Source: Aureispira sp963837355 (lineage in GTDB: Bacteria > Bacteroidota > Bacteroidia > Chitinophagales > Saprospiraceae). Taken from it: DNA of 64,000 nucleotides. Below the pieces are notes generated by a model. It made no database searches. It was not told where the DNA came from and worked only from the letters and a program-made list of their open reading frames with translations. Below, piece by piece: positions 28,798 through 37,557 of the stretch; position 1 is the stretch's first letter, and every line of letters begins with the position of its first letter. The stretch spans positions 310,001 to 374,000 of the forward strand of contig CAWIMY010000002.1 in the NCBI GenBank assembly GCA_963837355.1, given 5' to 3'. The translations under genes and the position numbers were made by a program.

Positions 28798-29196
28798 TCT
28801 TCAGAAGCAGGGATCTTGTTGCGCGGCTATTCAGCTACCTTATCTTGGTGCCGTTTCTCTTTTTCAATAAAGTAAGAGCAACTAGGTAGCCTGTTATAAG
28901 CTGCTTGTTTGGGGTTTATGTTTTTTTTACGAAAGGCTTTCTATATCTTTTTTAGCTTTTTGTGTTCCAATTGCAGCGTACAAAGCGAAGTTTTATTACT
29001 TTTAAATAACTCTTTCTATGGAATCGCTCTTATAGAAGTTGTTCCAACAATTCCGTTAAGCTTGGCATACTTTTCAAGGGTTGCCCTTGTAACTAGAGCT
29101 GTTGGCAAGTAGTTGGCGTGCCGCGAAAGCGCGATACGCCCTACTAAAAAATTAGGCAACGGCTCAAAATTGATCATTTAAACTAACATCAAAATT
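28798..29196. other. Gene-free gap after the adhesin
   Basis: Nothing supportable. An open frame of 67 codons (28909-29112) encodes a hydrophobic, Phe-rich peptide without known motifs and is probably chance. Confidence 0.5.
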
Positions 29197-29895
29197 ATGA
29201 AAACACTAGTATTACTAAGCGCCTTATTGTTAGGCATCTCCGCAAGTAGCTGGGCACAAATCAATTCCTTAATCAAAGAAGAAACGAAGGCGAATAGCAA
29301 AGGTTCTTTTAATGCTTTAGTGATGGAATTGCCAGGTACCAGCAGCAAGGAAGTGACCAAAGCTTGGAACAAATACATTAAACAATACAAAGGTAAAACC
29401 AAGTACGACCGCCGCAGCAATGAGTACATCACCGAAGATGCGACCTTCAAAGAAATGAGTGATAACACGGTAGATGTTATTGCCAAAATTGAAGAACGCG
29501 GTCAAGAGGGTAGCGTCATCACGGTTTGGTTCAACTTAGGCGTTTCTTACCTCTCTTCTAAAGATTTCTCAGAGCGTTACCCCGCTGGCGAGAAGGTCTT
29601 GAAAGACTTTGCGAAAAGCGTTTCTTCTGATATGATTGAAGAAGAGTTGAAAGAGGCCGAAAAGCAGTTGAAAGACTATGAAAGCAACTTGAGCAAGTTG
29701 GAAAAAGAAGAAAAACAACGCACGAAGGACATCGAGGATTACAAGAACACCATCCAAAAGATGGAGCAAAACATCACCGAAGCCGAAAATGACGTTAAAG
29801 AAAGCAAAGAAGGCCAAGGCAAAGCCAAAGTCGAAATTGATGAGCAGAAAAAAGTCGTTGACGAAATCAAAAAGCGGCTAGAAAGTGTTAAGTAA
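29197..29895 (+). CDS. Exported coiled-coil protein (paralogue of 2262-2975)
   Basis: 232 aa: signal peptide (MKTLVLLSALLLGISASSWAQ), a small globular domain with KYDRRSNEYI and VITVWFNLGVSYLSS, and a C-terminal coiled coil from about residue 145 to the end (EEELKEAEKQLKDYESNL). The paralogue at 2262-2975 shares the domain order and the KYDRRxNEY motif. The protein is probably periplasmic; its partner and role are unknown. The next gene begins 83 nt downstream in the same direction. Confidence 0.8.
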   Translation: MKTLVLLSALLLGISASSWAQINSLIKEETKANSKGSFNALVMELPGTSSKEVTKAWNKYIKQYKGKTKYDRRSNEYITEDATFKEMSDNTVDVIAKIEERGQEGSVITVWFNLGVSYLSSKDFSERYPAGEKVLKDFAKSVSSDMIEEELKEAEKQLKDYESNLSKLEKEEKQRTKDIEDYKNTIQKMEQNITEAENDVKESKEGQGKAKVEIDEQKKVVDEIKKRLESVK

Positions 29896-29978
29896 AGACA
29901 ATGCGGCTGTTGGAAACGTTCCAATGGAGGGCTCCAACTGCCGCTTTCTATTGTCTAATCTATACACACATTTACACC

Positions 29979-30335
29979 ATGCTTTCTATTATTAATACCG
30001 AAAAAGAAAATTTAATTGCCGCGCGACTCTCTGGCACGCTCAACAAAGCAGACCTAGAAAAAGTCCATCCGCTCATTCATCAAGTGATCAATAACGGCCA
30101 CAAAGTCGATTGGTACCTCGAAATTGAAGAAGGAACGACCTACAGTCTAGCGGGTTTGCTAGAAGATTTTAAAATTGACCTCCTCCACTTTCAAGACTAT
30201 GGCAAAATTGCGGTCGTCGGAGAAAAAAAGTGGCAAGAGTGGGGCGCAAAAGCAGCCAATTACTTGACCAACAGTGATGTCAAATTTTATGATCCTGCGG
30301 ATCAACCACAAGCGCTGCAATGGGCAACGGCCTAA
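29979..30335 (+). CDS. SpoIIAA-like STAS-fold protein
   Basis: 118-aa cytoplasmic protein resembling the SpoIIAA-like (DUF3478) family. The motif pattern NLIAARLSGTLNKADLEKVHPLI at the N-terminus, then WYLEIEEG, the FDKI-like stretch and KIAVVGEKKWQEWGAK, fits the STAS-like fold proposed to bind lipid or act in stress responses. The frame opens at 29901, but the internal ATG at 29979 matches the family N-terminus. No catalytic function is known. Confidence 0.8.
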   Translation: MLSIINTEKENLIAARLSGTLNKADLEKVHPLIHQVINNGHKVDWYLEIEEGTTYSLAGLLEDFKIDLLHFQDYGKIAVVGEKKWQEWGAKAANYLTNSDVKFYDPADQPQALQWATA

Positions 30336-30407
30336 CTTTATCGAATTTCATTGCTGCAACGAGTCATGTTCTGTGTAGAAGGTGACTCGTTGTTTATTTT
30401 TATTCTT

Positions 30408-31166
30408 ATGACAACCAACCAACCAAAAACACTCGTTCTACTCTCTTTTTTCTTGTTCCTAACAGGGCTTTGCACCGCCCAAGAAGGTTGGAACGTGATC
30501 TTCAACCAGCGCTCGACGGTCTCTAATGAGATTCCCCCTTCGCTCAAAGAAAAAGAAACCACGCTCTTTCAACGCAGCAATGTGGAAATTAAAGCCCTTG
30601 GATTGGCTCCCGATGGCGGCTGGGTCTGTGCCTACGAATCGGCAGGACTGCCCTATTTGTCGTGGGACGGCGCGCCGCGCGACTTGATGAGCACCTTGCA
30701 AACCCTCAAAGAGCAAAATGCCAACATTCAACAGGTTGTTTTTTCGCCGCTGTCTTGGTCGGGCAAATCGAGCTGGATCGTTGTGTACAACGATACAGAA
30801 GTGGATTGGAAGAACATTCCGCCGAGCTTAGTCACCCAAATCTTAGCCGTACACCAACAGCATCGTCCCATCAAAAGCATTGCTATGGCCATCAATGGCG
30901 GCTGGGTGCTGGTCACTGATAACGACATCTACAGCAGCCTTTTGCCCGCACCCATGCAAAGTAAATTAAACAGCTTAAAAGCTCAAGGAGCAGACATTCA
31001 CTACGTCGCCTTCAATGCAGACAATGGCTGGGTGATTTTATACGACAACAACCAAGGTGCTTGGGAGCGCCTGCCTACCGATCTGGTCAACACCTTAGAG
31101 CGGTTGAGCGCACAGCGCAGCAACATCCGCGCCGTACATTTTTATACCCTACGCGGCAGAATTTAG
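30408..31166 (+). CDS. Exported repeat protein, function unknown
   Basis: 252-aa secreted or periplasmic protein (signal FLFLTGLCTAQ). It contains four related segments of about 55-60 aa marked by GGWVCAYES, SSWIVVYND, GGWVLVTDN and NGWVILYDN, each preceded by helical text of the kind LxxLKEQNANIQ. This suggests a small repeat fold. I do not recognise a named family. The start at 30408 was chosen because it places the signal peptide at the N-terminus. The DJ-1/Hsp31-like gene begins 39 nt downstream. Confidence 0.7.
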   Translation: MTTNQPKTLVLLSFFLFLTGLCTAQEGWNVIFNQRSTVSNEIPPSLKEKETTLFQRSNVEIKALGLAPDGGWVCAYESAGLPYLSWDGAPRDLMSTLQTLKEQNANIQQVVFSPLSWSGKSSWIVVYNDTEVDWKNIPPSLVTQILAVHQQHRPIKSIAMAINGGWVLVTDNDIYSSLLPAPMQSKLNSLKAQGADIHYVAFNADNGWVILYDNNQGAWERLPTDLVNTLERLSAQRSNIRAVHFYTLRGRI

Positions 31167-31205
31167 CGTGTCAGGGGTCTTTTCACCGTTTAATACTTGC
31201 TCCAA

Positions 31206-32060
31206 ATGTTTAGAAAATTATTGGGCCTCGCGCCACAAGAAACCGAACAAGGGGCTTATAAGCCCTCTCCGTTAGCCTTAAAATTAGCTACGGTTTCCAA
31301 GACCAACTACGAATCAAAACAATATCCCCCGCTGCCACCTACCGCCTTTTCCAAGATACTTATCCTCTGTACCGAAGAGCAGTATATGACCATGAAAAAC
31401 GGCAAGCGTTTCGACACAGGCAACCATCCCGTCGAGCTTTTTGTCCCAATGCTGCATTTGCACCAAGCAGGTTTCGCTTTTGAATTTGTAACGCCTACAG
31501 GCAAATCCGTCAAAATAGAACAGTGGGCTTTTCCTGATAAAGATGAGGCCGTGCAGGCGATTTACAACGAGTACAAAGCGGATTTAGAAGCACCCACAAG
31601 TCTCCCTCAAGTCTTGCAAGGACTCGATGCACAAAGCCCCTACGCCGCTATTTTTATTCCTGGCGGACATGGTGCGATGCTTGGCCTTCCTGAGAATAAA
31701 GGTGTCCGCCAACTTTTGGAATGGGCACAGCAATACGACCGCTATGTGCTAGCTATTTGTCATGGCCCTGCCGCTTTGCTTGCCGCTGATGCGAACAATT
31801 TTATGTATAAGGGCTACAAAATGGCTGCCTTTCCAGACCGCACGGATAAGCAAACCCCTATTTTCGGCTATCTCCCTGGTCAAATGCCGTGGCACTTTGG
31901 CGAACGCTTAGAAGAGCGCGGCGTTACCATCGTCAACAGCAAGCCCGACACCACTTGCCACGTCGATCGAAAATTAATTACCGCCGCTAGTCCGCTAGCC
32001 GCACAAGCATTTGGCCAACTGGCTGCCACCACCCTCAACGAAGCTTTGCAAGGCCAATAA
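31206..32060 (+). CDS. hchA: Hsp31/HchA-type DJ-1/PfpI protein
   Basis: 284-aa member of the DJ-1/PfpI superfamily closest to Hsp31 (HchA), a holding chaperone with glyoxalase III or deglycase activity on methylglyoxal. The family motifs are present: NGKRFDTGNHPVELFVPMLHLHQAGF near residue 65, IFIPGGHGAMLGLPE (the conserved GGHG), the nucleophilic elbow AICHGPAALLAA with the catalytic Cys, AFPDRTDKQTP, and KLITAASPLAA. Length agrees with HchA (about 283 aa). An ATG at 31197 three codons upstream is an alternative start. It likely acts in the cytoplasm. Confidence 0.9.
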   Translation: MFRKLLGLAPQETEQGAYKPSPLALKLATVSKTNYESKQYPPLPPTAFSKILILCTEEQYMTMKNGKRFDTGNHPVELFVPMLHLHQAGFAFEFVTPTGKSVKIEQWAFPDKDEAVQAIYNEYKADLEAPTSLPQVLQGLDAQSPYAAIFIPGGHGAMLGLPENKGVRQLLEWAQQYDRYVLAICHGPAALLAADANNFMYKGYKMAAFPDRTDKQTPIFGYLPGQMPWHFGERLEERGVTIVNSKPDTTCHVDRKLITAASPLAAQAFGQLAATTLNEALQGQ

Positions 32061-32074
32061 AAGCCTTATCTTTG
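32045..32074 (+). promoter_or_regulatory. Bacteroidota promoter TTTG-N18-TATCTTTG
   Basis: TTTG at 32045-32048 and TATCTTTG at 32067-32074 are 18 nt apart, close to the ideal Bacteroidota arrangement. The element overlaps the end of the hchA-like gene and lies 30 nt before the M16-like gene start at 32105. Confidence 0.55.
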
Positions 32075-32104
32075 GGTCACTTTATCTTTTAAGAACAACC
32101 AACC

Positions 32105-33379
32105 ATGATTGACCGCCGACAAGCGCCCCTTATCCAAACAGTAGAAACACTGCTGCTGCACCGTCCCATACAACACCGTTTGGACAACGGCATTCCAGTG
32201 TACGACATTCGTTTGGGACAACAAGAAGTCATCAAATTAGAACTGGTATTTGAAGCAGGCCGCTGGTACGAGCAGGAACAGCTTTTGGCGCGCGCCAGTT
32301 CGCAGCTCCTCAAAGCAGGCACCAAAAAACGCAACGCCGCGCAATTAGCGGACTTTTTTGAACACTATGGTGCCAAGCTGGACATTTACGATGGGTTCAA
32401 CACCATCAACATCCAGTTGTATTGTCTAACCAAGCATCTACCAACACTCTTACCCGTCCTCCAAGAAATGATCTTAGAGCCGTTGTATCCTGAGCAAGAA
32501 GTAGCGCAATTTATCAAGCGCAGTCGCCAAAACCTGAAATTACAACTACAAAAAAACGATGTCTTAGCCTACCGCCTATTTACGGAGGAGCTGTTTAGTA
32601 ACAAGCACCCCTACGGCTACAATTCCTTTGCCGACGACTACAACCGCCTAACCAGAGAAAAAATAGTGGCGCACTACGAACGTTGTTATACCGCAGGCAG
32701 TTGCACGATTTTTGTAGCAGGTAAAACCAGTGAAGTAATTTTGGGCTTGCTCAACCAGTACTTTTCGGCCTTGCCCGAAGCACCTGCTCCTACCGCTCCA
32801 CTTTGGGTCTTACCGCCTGAGTTGGGCCATAAAAAAGTACAGCAAGTGCTTTCTGAGGACAGTTTGCAAGCCTCTATTCGAATCGGTCGCCGCACTTTTT
32901 CCCGCGCACATCCCGATTGCGACCGTTTTTTTATGCTTAATATGGTCTTAGGTGGCTATTTCGGCTCCCGCCTCATGCAAAATTTGCGGGAACGCAACGG
33001 CTATACCTACGGCATTTATTCGTCAATAGAAACCCTTCGCCACAGCGGCTATTGGTACATCCATACCGATGTCAACAAAGAAATTACGGAGGCCGCTTTA
33101 GCGGAAATTTATAGCGAAATTGACACCTTGCAGCAAGTCGCCATTTCGCCAGAAGAAATGGAAATGGTGCGCAATTATTCGCTCGGAATGCAATTAACCG
33201 CGCTCGATGGCGTTTTTAATGTAGCCAGTATCGTCAAAAGCTTAGTGATGATTGGCCTGACGGAACAACATTTCTATCAATTTATTGATACCATCAAAAA
33301 TATTACGCCTCAAGACATCCAACTGCTTGCCCAACAATACTTGAACAAAGAACAGTTGTTGGAGGTGGTGGTCTTTTAG
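32105..33379 (+). CDS. M16 peptidase homologue without the zinc motif
   Basis: 424-aa two-lobed M16 (pitrilysin-like) protein. The segment that should carry HxxEH instead reads RASSQLLKAGT, so the zinc ligands and the catalytic Glu are absent. The second lobe retains the family motifs NLRERNGYTYGIYSS and the R/Y substrate-binding pair. This matches the non-catalytic subunit of heterodimeric M16 proteases, which usually pair with an HxxEH subunit encoded next to it; no such neighbour is present. No signal peptide is visible, so it may be cytoplasmic. It has its own candidate promoter. Confidence 0.8.
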   Translation: MIDRRQAPLIQTVETLLLHRPIQHRLDNGIPVYDIRLGQQEVIKLELVFEAGRWYEQEQLLARASSQLLKAGTKKRNAAQLADFFEHYGAKLDIYDGFNTINIQLYCLTKHLPTLLPVLQEMILEPLYPEQEVAQFIKRSRQNLKLQLQKNDVLAYRLFTEELFSNKHPYGYNSFADDYNRLTREKIVAHYERCYTAGSCTIFVAGKTSEVILGLLNQYFSALPEAPAPTAPLWVLPPELGHKKVQQVLSEDSLQASIRIGRRTFSRAHPDCDRFFMLNMVLGGYFGSRLMQNLRERNGYTYGIYSSIETLRHSGYWYIHTDVNKEITEAALAEIYSEIDTLQQVAISPEEMEMVRNYSLGMQLTALDGVFNVASIVKSLVMIGLTEQHFYQFIDTIKNITPQDIQLLAQQYLNKEQLLEVVVF

Positions 33380-33433
33380 GGGCATTGGCTACTTCAAGTA
33401 GTTCATTTTAATAACCACAACAGCCCTTCCAAT

Positions 33434-35191
33434 ATGCGTTTGTACAGTTTTCTTCTTCCTTTTGTAATGGCCATTTTGTTGGGGGGAACCCTCTGCGCCC
33501 AAACGCCATCCGTCTGTGCGCGCTTGCTATTGGGCTCGGCGCAAGACTCCATTACTTGGACAGCGGGCAGCTGCCCCAACTTTGGCGGCTATGTCTTATT
33601 GGGACAAGAAAATGGCGTCGGGCCTTTTGTGCGCTTGGATACCCTTTCGGGCAATGCCGCCGCTTCTCCCAATCCTAGCGAAGGCTTGTGGCGCTATCAA
33701 GTAGGCTTGCTGTGTAATGGTGTCTTGACCAACTTATCAACTCCTGTTAGCAATCAAAAACCCATTACCCCCGACTTATTGAGTGTCGATATTCAGAATA
33801 ACGTGCCCGTCGTGCGTTGGTCGCCCAGTCCAAGCCCAGAAGTTATTGGTTATCAAGTATACAAGGAAAACCCCTACGGATCGGGCAACTACTTTCCCTA
33901 TCCCAACAACAGCACTATTATTACCACCACTAGCTTTACCGACCAAAGCGCGACCGATTTGCTAGTCCGTTATGCTATTTTGGCGGTGAGTGCCTGCAAC
34001 AAGAGCCTTTTGGGCTTGGGGCAAACGGCCGACAATACCACAGGGCCACACACTTCGATGGTCGTAAGCGCGCTCTTAGAGCCCTGCGAGCAAACCATTA
34101 CCCTAACTTGGAATGCCTATGAAAATTGGCGCGCGGGTGTACAGAACTATGAAATTTGGCTTAATAAAAACAACACAGGCTTTCAGCGTTTTACCACTGT
34201 AAGCGGCAGTACAACGACTTATGTGTATGAGAATGCCCAAGACAACAACCTCTTGGTGTTCCAAATTCGAGCGATTGAAGGAAGTGTGGTCAACCGCGCT
34301 ATTTCCAATGATTTTGCCCTCAATGTAGCGGCCAATCGACCTATGGATTATATTTACTTAACCGCTTTAAATGTCGTTGACAACAGCAGCATCGAACTCA
34401 CTTGGGAGTGGGATACGGACGTTGATTATACGTCGGGTGATGTTTTGCGTGGTACAGACAGCCTAGCAATGAGCAGCCGTTTACTGTTACCAGGAGTAGG
34501 CTCCGTGATTAATAATTTTGTCGACAACGAAGTAGATGCTGCTGCGCAACCCTATTTTTATCGGGTTCAAAGTGTAGACGATTGTGGGCAAGTGGTGACT
34601 AGCAATTTGGGTAAAACCATCCTGTTAGAAGCCAAGGCCACCCCTGAATTTGTGAATCAAATTTCGTGGGCACCCGCCCAGTTTGAGTACGGCACGGTAC
34701 AGAGCTATTGGCTCTACAAAATTGTCAATGGCAATGTTACTCAAATTGCCACCCTTGGCCCCAATGACCGCCAATACGCCGACGCCCTCAACCTACAAGA
34801 TGAAACCGAGGCCAACGCCTGTTACCGCATTCTAGCCAATGTTACGCTAGACTTTCCCGACGGCCAACGCCGCTTTTTGCAAAGCCAATCCAACAGCGAC
34901 TGCGCCACCCAAGGCTCCAGCCTACAGGTACCCAATGCCCTCGCCCCCGACGGCGAAAATCGTTTCTTTCGCCCTGTGGTGGTCTTCGGCCAAAGCATCC
35001 GTGCCTACAAAATGCTCATTTACGACCGCTACGGCCAACAACTCTTCCAAACCACCGACCTCTACGACGCGTGGGACGGCACCCGCAACGGCCAAGCCCT
35101 CCCCTTCGGCACCTATGTCTATTGGATTCAATACCAAGCGCCCGACGGCACGATGATCGAGCAAAAAGGCACGGTTACCCTCGTTCGCTAA
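33434..35191 (+). CDS. Fibronectin III-like secreted protein with T9SS type B tail
   Basis: 585-aa secreted protein. A signal peptide (LLPFVMAILLGGTLCAQ) is followed by several fibronectin type III-like modules (for example VDIQNNVPVVRWSPSPSPEVIGYQVYK, and CEQTITLTWNAYENW), a further interdomain region, and the CHU_C (gliding-motility-associated C-terminal) domain with VPNALAPDGENRFF near residue 498, YDRYGQQLF and DAWDGTRNGQALPFGTYVYWI. This is a type B sorting domain for secretion through T9SS and surface attachment. Function of the mature protein is unknown. A small membrane protein gene follows 22 nt downstream. Confidence 0.88.
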   Translation: MRLYSFLLPFVMAILLGGTLCAQTPSVCARLLLGSAQDSITWTAGSCPNFGGYVLLGQENGVGPFVRLDTLSGNAAASPNPSEGLWRYQVGLLCNGVLTNLSTPVSNQKPITPDLLSVDIQNNVPVVRWSPSPSPEVIGYQVYKENPYGSGNYFPYPNNSTIITTTSFTDQSATDLLVRYAILAVSACNKSLLGLGQTADNTTGPHTSMVVSALLEPCEQTITLTWNAYENWRAGVQNYEIWLNKNNTGFQRFTTVSGSTTTYVYENAQDNNLLVFQIRAIEGSVVNRAISNDFALNVAANRPMDYIYLTALNVVDNSSIELTWEWDTDVDYTSGDVLRGTDSLAMSSRLLLPGVGSVINNFVDNEVDAAAQPYFYRVQSVDDCGQVVTSNLGKTILLEAKATPEFVNQISWAPAQFEYGTVQSYWLYKIVNGNVTQIATLGPNDRQYADALNLQDETEANACYRILANVTLDFPDGQRRFLQSQSNSDCATQGSSLQVPNALAPDGENRFFRPVVVFGQSIRAYKMLIYDRYGQQLFQTTDLYDAWDGTRNGQALPFGTYVYWIQYQAPDGTMIEQKGTVTLVR

Positions 35192-35213
35192 TTTTTTCCT
35201 TTAACCTTATCCC

Positions 35214-35468
35214 ATGCACCCACCCACTGATTCTCAACAGCTAAAAAATACCCGCCTACTTTACTTGGTCTTGCTCTTTCTTGCCATTGCCTCGGTCTTC
35301 CTGTCTGCGCTACTCTTTTTCTTGACGCTGCGCGGCGAAGATTACCAATGGCGGCAAGTGCCGTGGCAGCAATGGGGCGACCTGAGTTTTCAGGTCGCGA
35401 CGAGTATGCTCATTGGAGGGTTTGCGGTGGCGGCGCGACGGAAATATTTGGAGCGTTTGGGGGAGTGA
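35214..35468 (+). CDS. Small two-helix membrane protein
   Basis: 84-aa protein with two hydrophobic segments, LLYLVLLFLAIASVFLSALL (residues about 15-35) and a second weaker one VATSMLIGGFAVAAR (about 60-75), and charged ends. No known family was recognised. It is tightly spaced behind the type B cargo gene and on the same strand, so it may be cotranscribed. Confidence 0.6.
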   Translation: MHPPTDSQQLKNTRLLYLVLLFLAIASVFLSALLFFLTLRGEDYQWRQVPWQQWGDLSFQVATSMLIGGFAVAARRKYLERLGE

Positions 35469-35637
35469 TTAGTAATAGTCGTCGCACTTTTACCATAACA
35501 ACAAGTTTTCCTTGTTACAAACATCTTTTAATTATCCCTACCTTATTTTATTCATTGGAATATTATTGTATTTTGTGAGAGTTAGTCGTCTGCGGTTTAC
35601 TTTTGTAAATTGCGCCTTCTACAAGAAGCTACTATTC

Positions 35638-35793
35638 CGTGAGAAAGACTAAAAAGTCGAAGCCATCAGCACCTTGGAGTAAAAAATAAATAGTTTAACC
35701 TACCAGCTCTACAGCTTCACGTACGAAGAAGTATTGGTGCTTGAAGAAAAGTTTAGGCTGGATCGAGCAGTGTATGAGATGGGTTTGTCATAA
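35638..35793 (+). pseudogene. C-terminal remnant of a type IIG-like DNA methyltransferase
   Basis: The frame ending at the TAA at 35791-35793 encodes INSLTYQLYSFTYEEVLVLE, which matches the C-terminal ID.LVY.LYGLTEEEI.IVE motif found at the ends of Eco57I-like (type IIG) and BREX PglX-like methyltransferases. The frame also carries KVEAISTLE just upstream, interrupted by two in-frame stops (35650-35652 and 35680-35682). No N-terminal methyltransferase domain remains. The remnant starts uncertainly, about 35638. It indicates a decayed restriction-modification gene at the left edge of the accessory region. Confidence 0.6.
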
Positions 35794-35932
35794 GAAAAGT
35801 GTAAGTGCCTATTGTTGTTCATTAAGCTTCTCCTATTATAATTAAAGAAAAGCGTGTTTATCTAGCTAAAGTCCTTTAACTTTGTTCTGCCAAAAAATTA
35901 ACAGTTAATGTTAATAAAATGAAACCTAAGCT

Positions 35933-36265
35933 TTGGATGTTACGTTTAATAACAAGAAGCTAGAAAAGTACGCTAATAATGATAGCAAAGGAAAGCAGGG
36001 ATTAGGAGCTACTAGATTTAAGCTATACAAACGGCGATTAGATCAACTAGCCGCAGCTTCTACCTTAGAAGATCTACGCTATGCCCCTGGTAATTTTCAT
36101 GAACTTAGAGAAGATAGAAAAGGGCAATGGGCTTGTTCCTTGGATGGCAGCTATCGCCTTATCCTTACTCCAAAAGAAGCCCCTATTCCAAGCAATGAAC
36201 ATGGACAATATAGTTGGGACGCCATAAAGGCAGTAATAATGATAGAAATTGTTGATTATCATTGA
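35933..36265 (+). CDS. higB: HigB/RelE-family toxin
   Basis: 110-aa HigB-like mRNA interferase: the opening MDVTFNNKKLEKYAN, the middle RFKLYKRRLDQL, then FHELREDRKGQWACSLDGSYRLILTP and the C-terminal IMIEIVDYH are the standard pattern of the plasmid-killer (HigB) family. The start codon is TTG: an in-frame stop lies two codons upstream (35927-35929), and no ATG fits the family N-terminus. It is followed 78 nt downstream by its HigA-type partner. It would cleave mRNA at the ribosome when free of antitoxin. Confidence 0.85.
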   Translation: MDVTFNNKKLEKYANNDSKGKQGLGATRFKLYKRRLDQLAAASTLEDLRYAPGNFHELREDRKGQWACSLDGSYRLILTPKEAPIPSNEHGQYSWDAIKAVIMIEIVDYH

Positions 36266-36343
36266 TGCAAATACTCCATTATTATGATGTTATAACACAA
36301 CAATCGATACTGCCAACTCATCAATACCATAAACGCAACAAAG

Positions 36344-37435
36344 ATGTCTAACACCTACCATCCTCAAACCGTCACTCCTCCAAAAGATATCTTATCCGAA
36401 CTGCTCGAAGAGCGCCAGATGGGACCTAAAGAGTTTGCTATTAGAACAGGTAAACCAGAAAAAACAATCTCTGCTTTATTAAATGGAAGCAGCAAAATAA
36501 CGCCTGAAATGGCAGTTCTATTTGAACGCGTGCTACAAGTTCCCGCTCATTTTTGGCTTAAAGCCCAACGCCTTTATGATGAGTGTGAAGCTAGAAATGC
36601 CTATCAACAAGTTATTGCAAACAGTATTGATTGGGCACGCAAATTCCCCTATGCTGCGATGGCAAAGAATGGTTGGGTAAAACCTACTAGAAAAGCAGAG
36701 GAAAAGGCTGCTGAATTACTAACATTTTTTGCCGTTGCATCGCCCCAAGCTTGGGAGGACTGCTACTTTGGAAGTACCCTTAAAGTGTCTCTTAGAGCCT
36801 CTCTACAAGAAGTCAAACATGCCCACGGGTTGGCGGCATGGCTCCGACACGGCTTACTAAAAGCACAACAAGTAGAAGCGCCCGTTTATTCTAAGCCTAC
36901 CTTTAAAAAACAGCTGATCAAGATCAAAGCCTTGGCGTTGGAGCAGCCCGACAACTTTTTTCAACAGTTGCAGCAGCTTTGTTTACAAGCAGGGGTTATT
37001 GTGGTCTATAGTCCAAGTATCCAAGGCGTTCCCATTCATGGGGCAACCCGTTGGAATAACAAGGTGCCAATGATCCAGTTAACAGGCTATTACAAGCGCA
37101 ATGATGTATTTTGGTTTACCTTCTTTCACGAAGCAGGGCATATTTTAGAACACGGCACTAAGTATCTTTCTTTAGAAAACATCAGTTATAAGGGAGAAGA
37201 TAAAGAGAAAGAGCGGGAGGCCGATGAAATTGCTATTAGTTATACCTTTAGCCAAGCTCAAGAGGAACAATTTATGGCTATAGGTGATTTAGAGGAAGAT
37301 ACCATCGCTGCTTTTGCCGAAGCACATCAAATTCATCCTGCCTTTATTTTGGGGCGTTTACAACGAAAAGGACGGGTTGCAAAATACTATAGTAAGCGTT
37401 TTTATTCCCGTATTGATTTGAGCGAAACACCATGA
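36344..37435 (+). CDS. higA: HigA-type antitoxin fused to an ImmA/IrrE metalloprotease domain
   Basis: 363-aa fusion protein. The N-terminal helix-turn-helix of HigA type (residues about 10-80: ILSELLEERQMGPKEFAIRTGKPEKTIS, then LFERVLQVPAHFWLKAQ) is followed by a connector and an ImmA/IrrE-type peptidase domain with the zinc motif HEAGHILEH (about residue 265) and the third ligand region EREADEIA. A HigA with an appended ImmA/IrrE domain is much longer than plain HigA (about 100 aa). It follows the HigB gene by 78 nt, forming a type II toxin-antitoxin pair. The protease may self-inactivate or degrade a regulator; that is inference. Confidence 0.85.
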   Translation: MSNTYHPQTVTPPKDILSELLEERQMGPKEFAIRTGKPEKTISALLNGSSKITPEMAVLFERVLQVPAHFWLKAQRLYDECEARNAYQQVIANSIDWARKFPYAAMAKNGWVKPTRKAEEKAAELLTFFAVASPQAWEDCYFGSTLKVSLRASLQEVKHAHGLAAWLRHGLLKAQQVEAPVYSKPTFKKQLIKIKALALEQPDNFFQQLQQLCLQAGVIVVYSPSIQGVPIHGATRWNNKVPMIQLTGYYKRNDVFWFTFFHEAGHILEHGTKYLSLENISYKGEDKEKEREADEIAISYTFSQAQEEQFMAIGDLEEDTIAAFAEAHQIHPAFILGRLQRKGRVAKYYSKRFYSRIDLSETP

Positions 37436-37557
37436 TTTTTTTGTTTTCTAGGGAGATTCGTACTTCTTTCACAGGGTATAAAAGCATTCAACAGTAAGCG
37501 GTCTTGCTGGATTAGACACATTAAGTGGTCTTCCACTTTCAGCAAAAAGCCACGCTC

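Noticed and set aside
28909..29112. 67-codon hydrophobic open frame
   Set aside because: Phe-rich composition of AT-rich intergenic sequence, no family motif, and not close to an operon.
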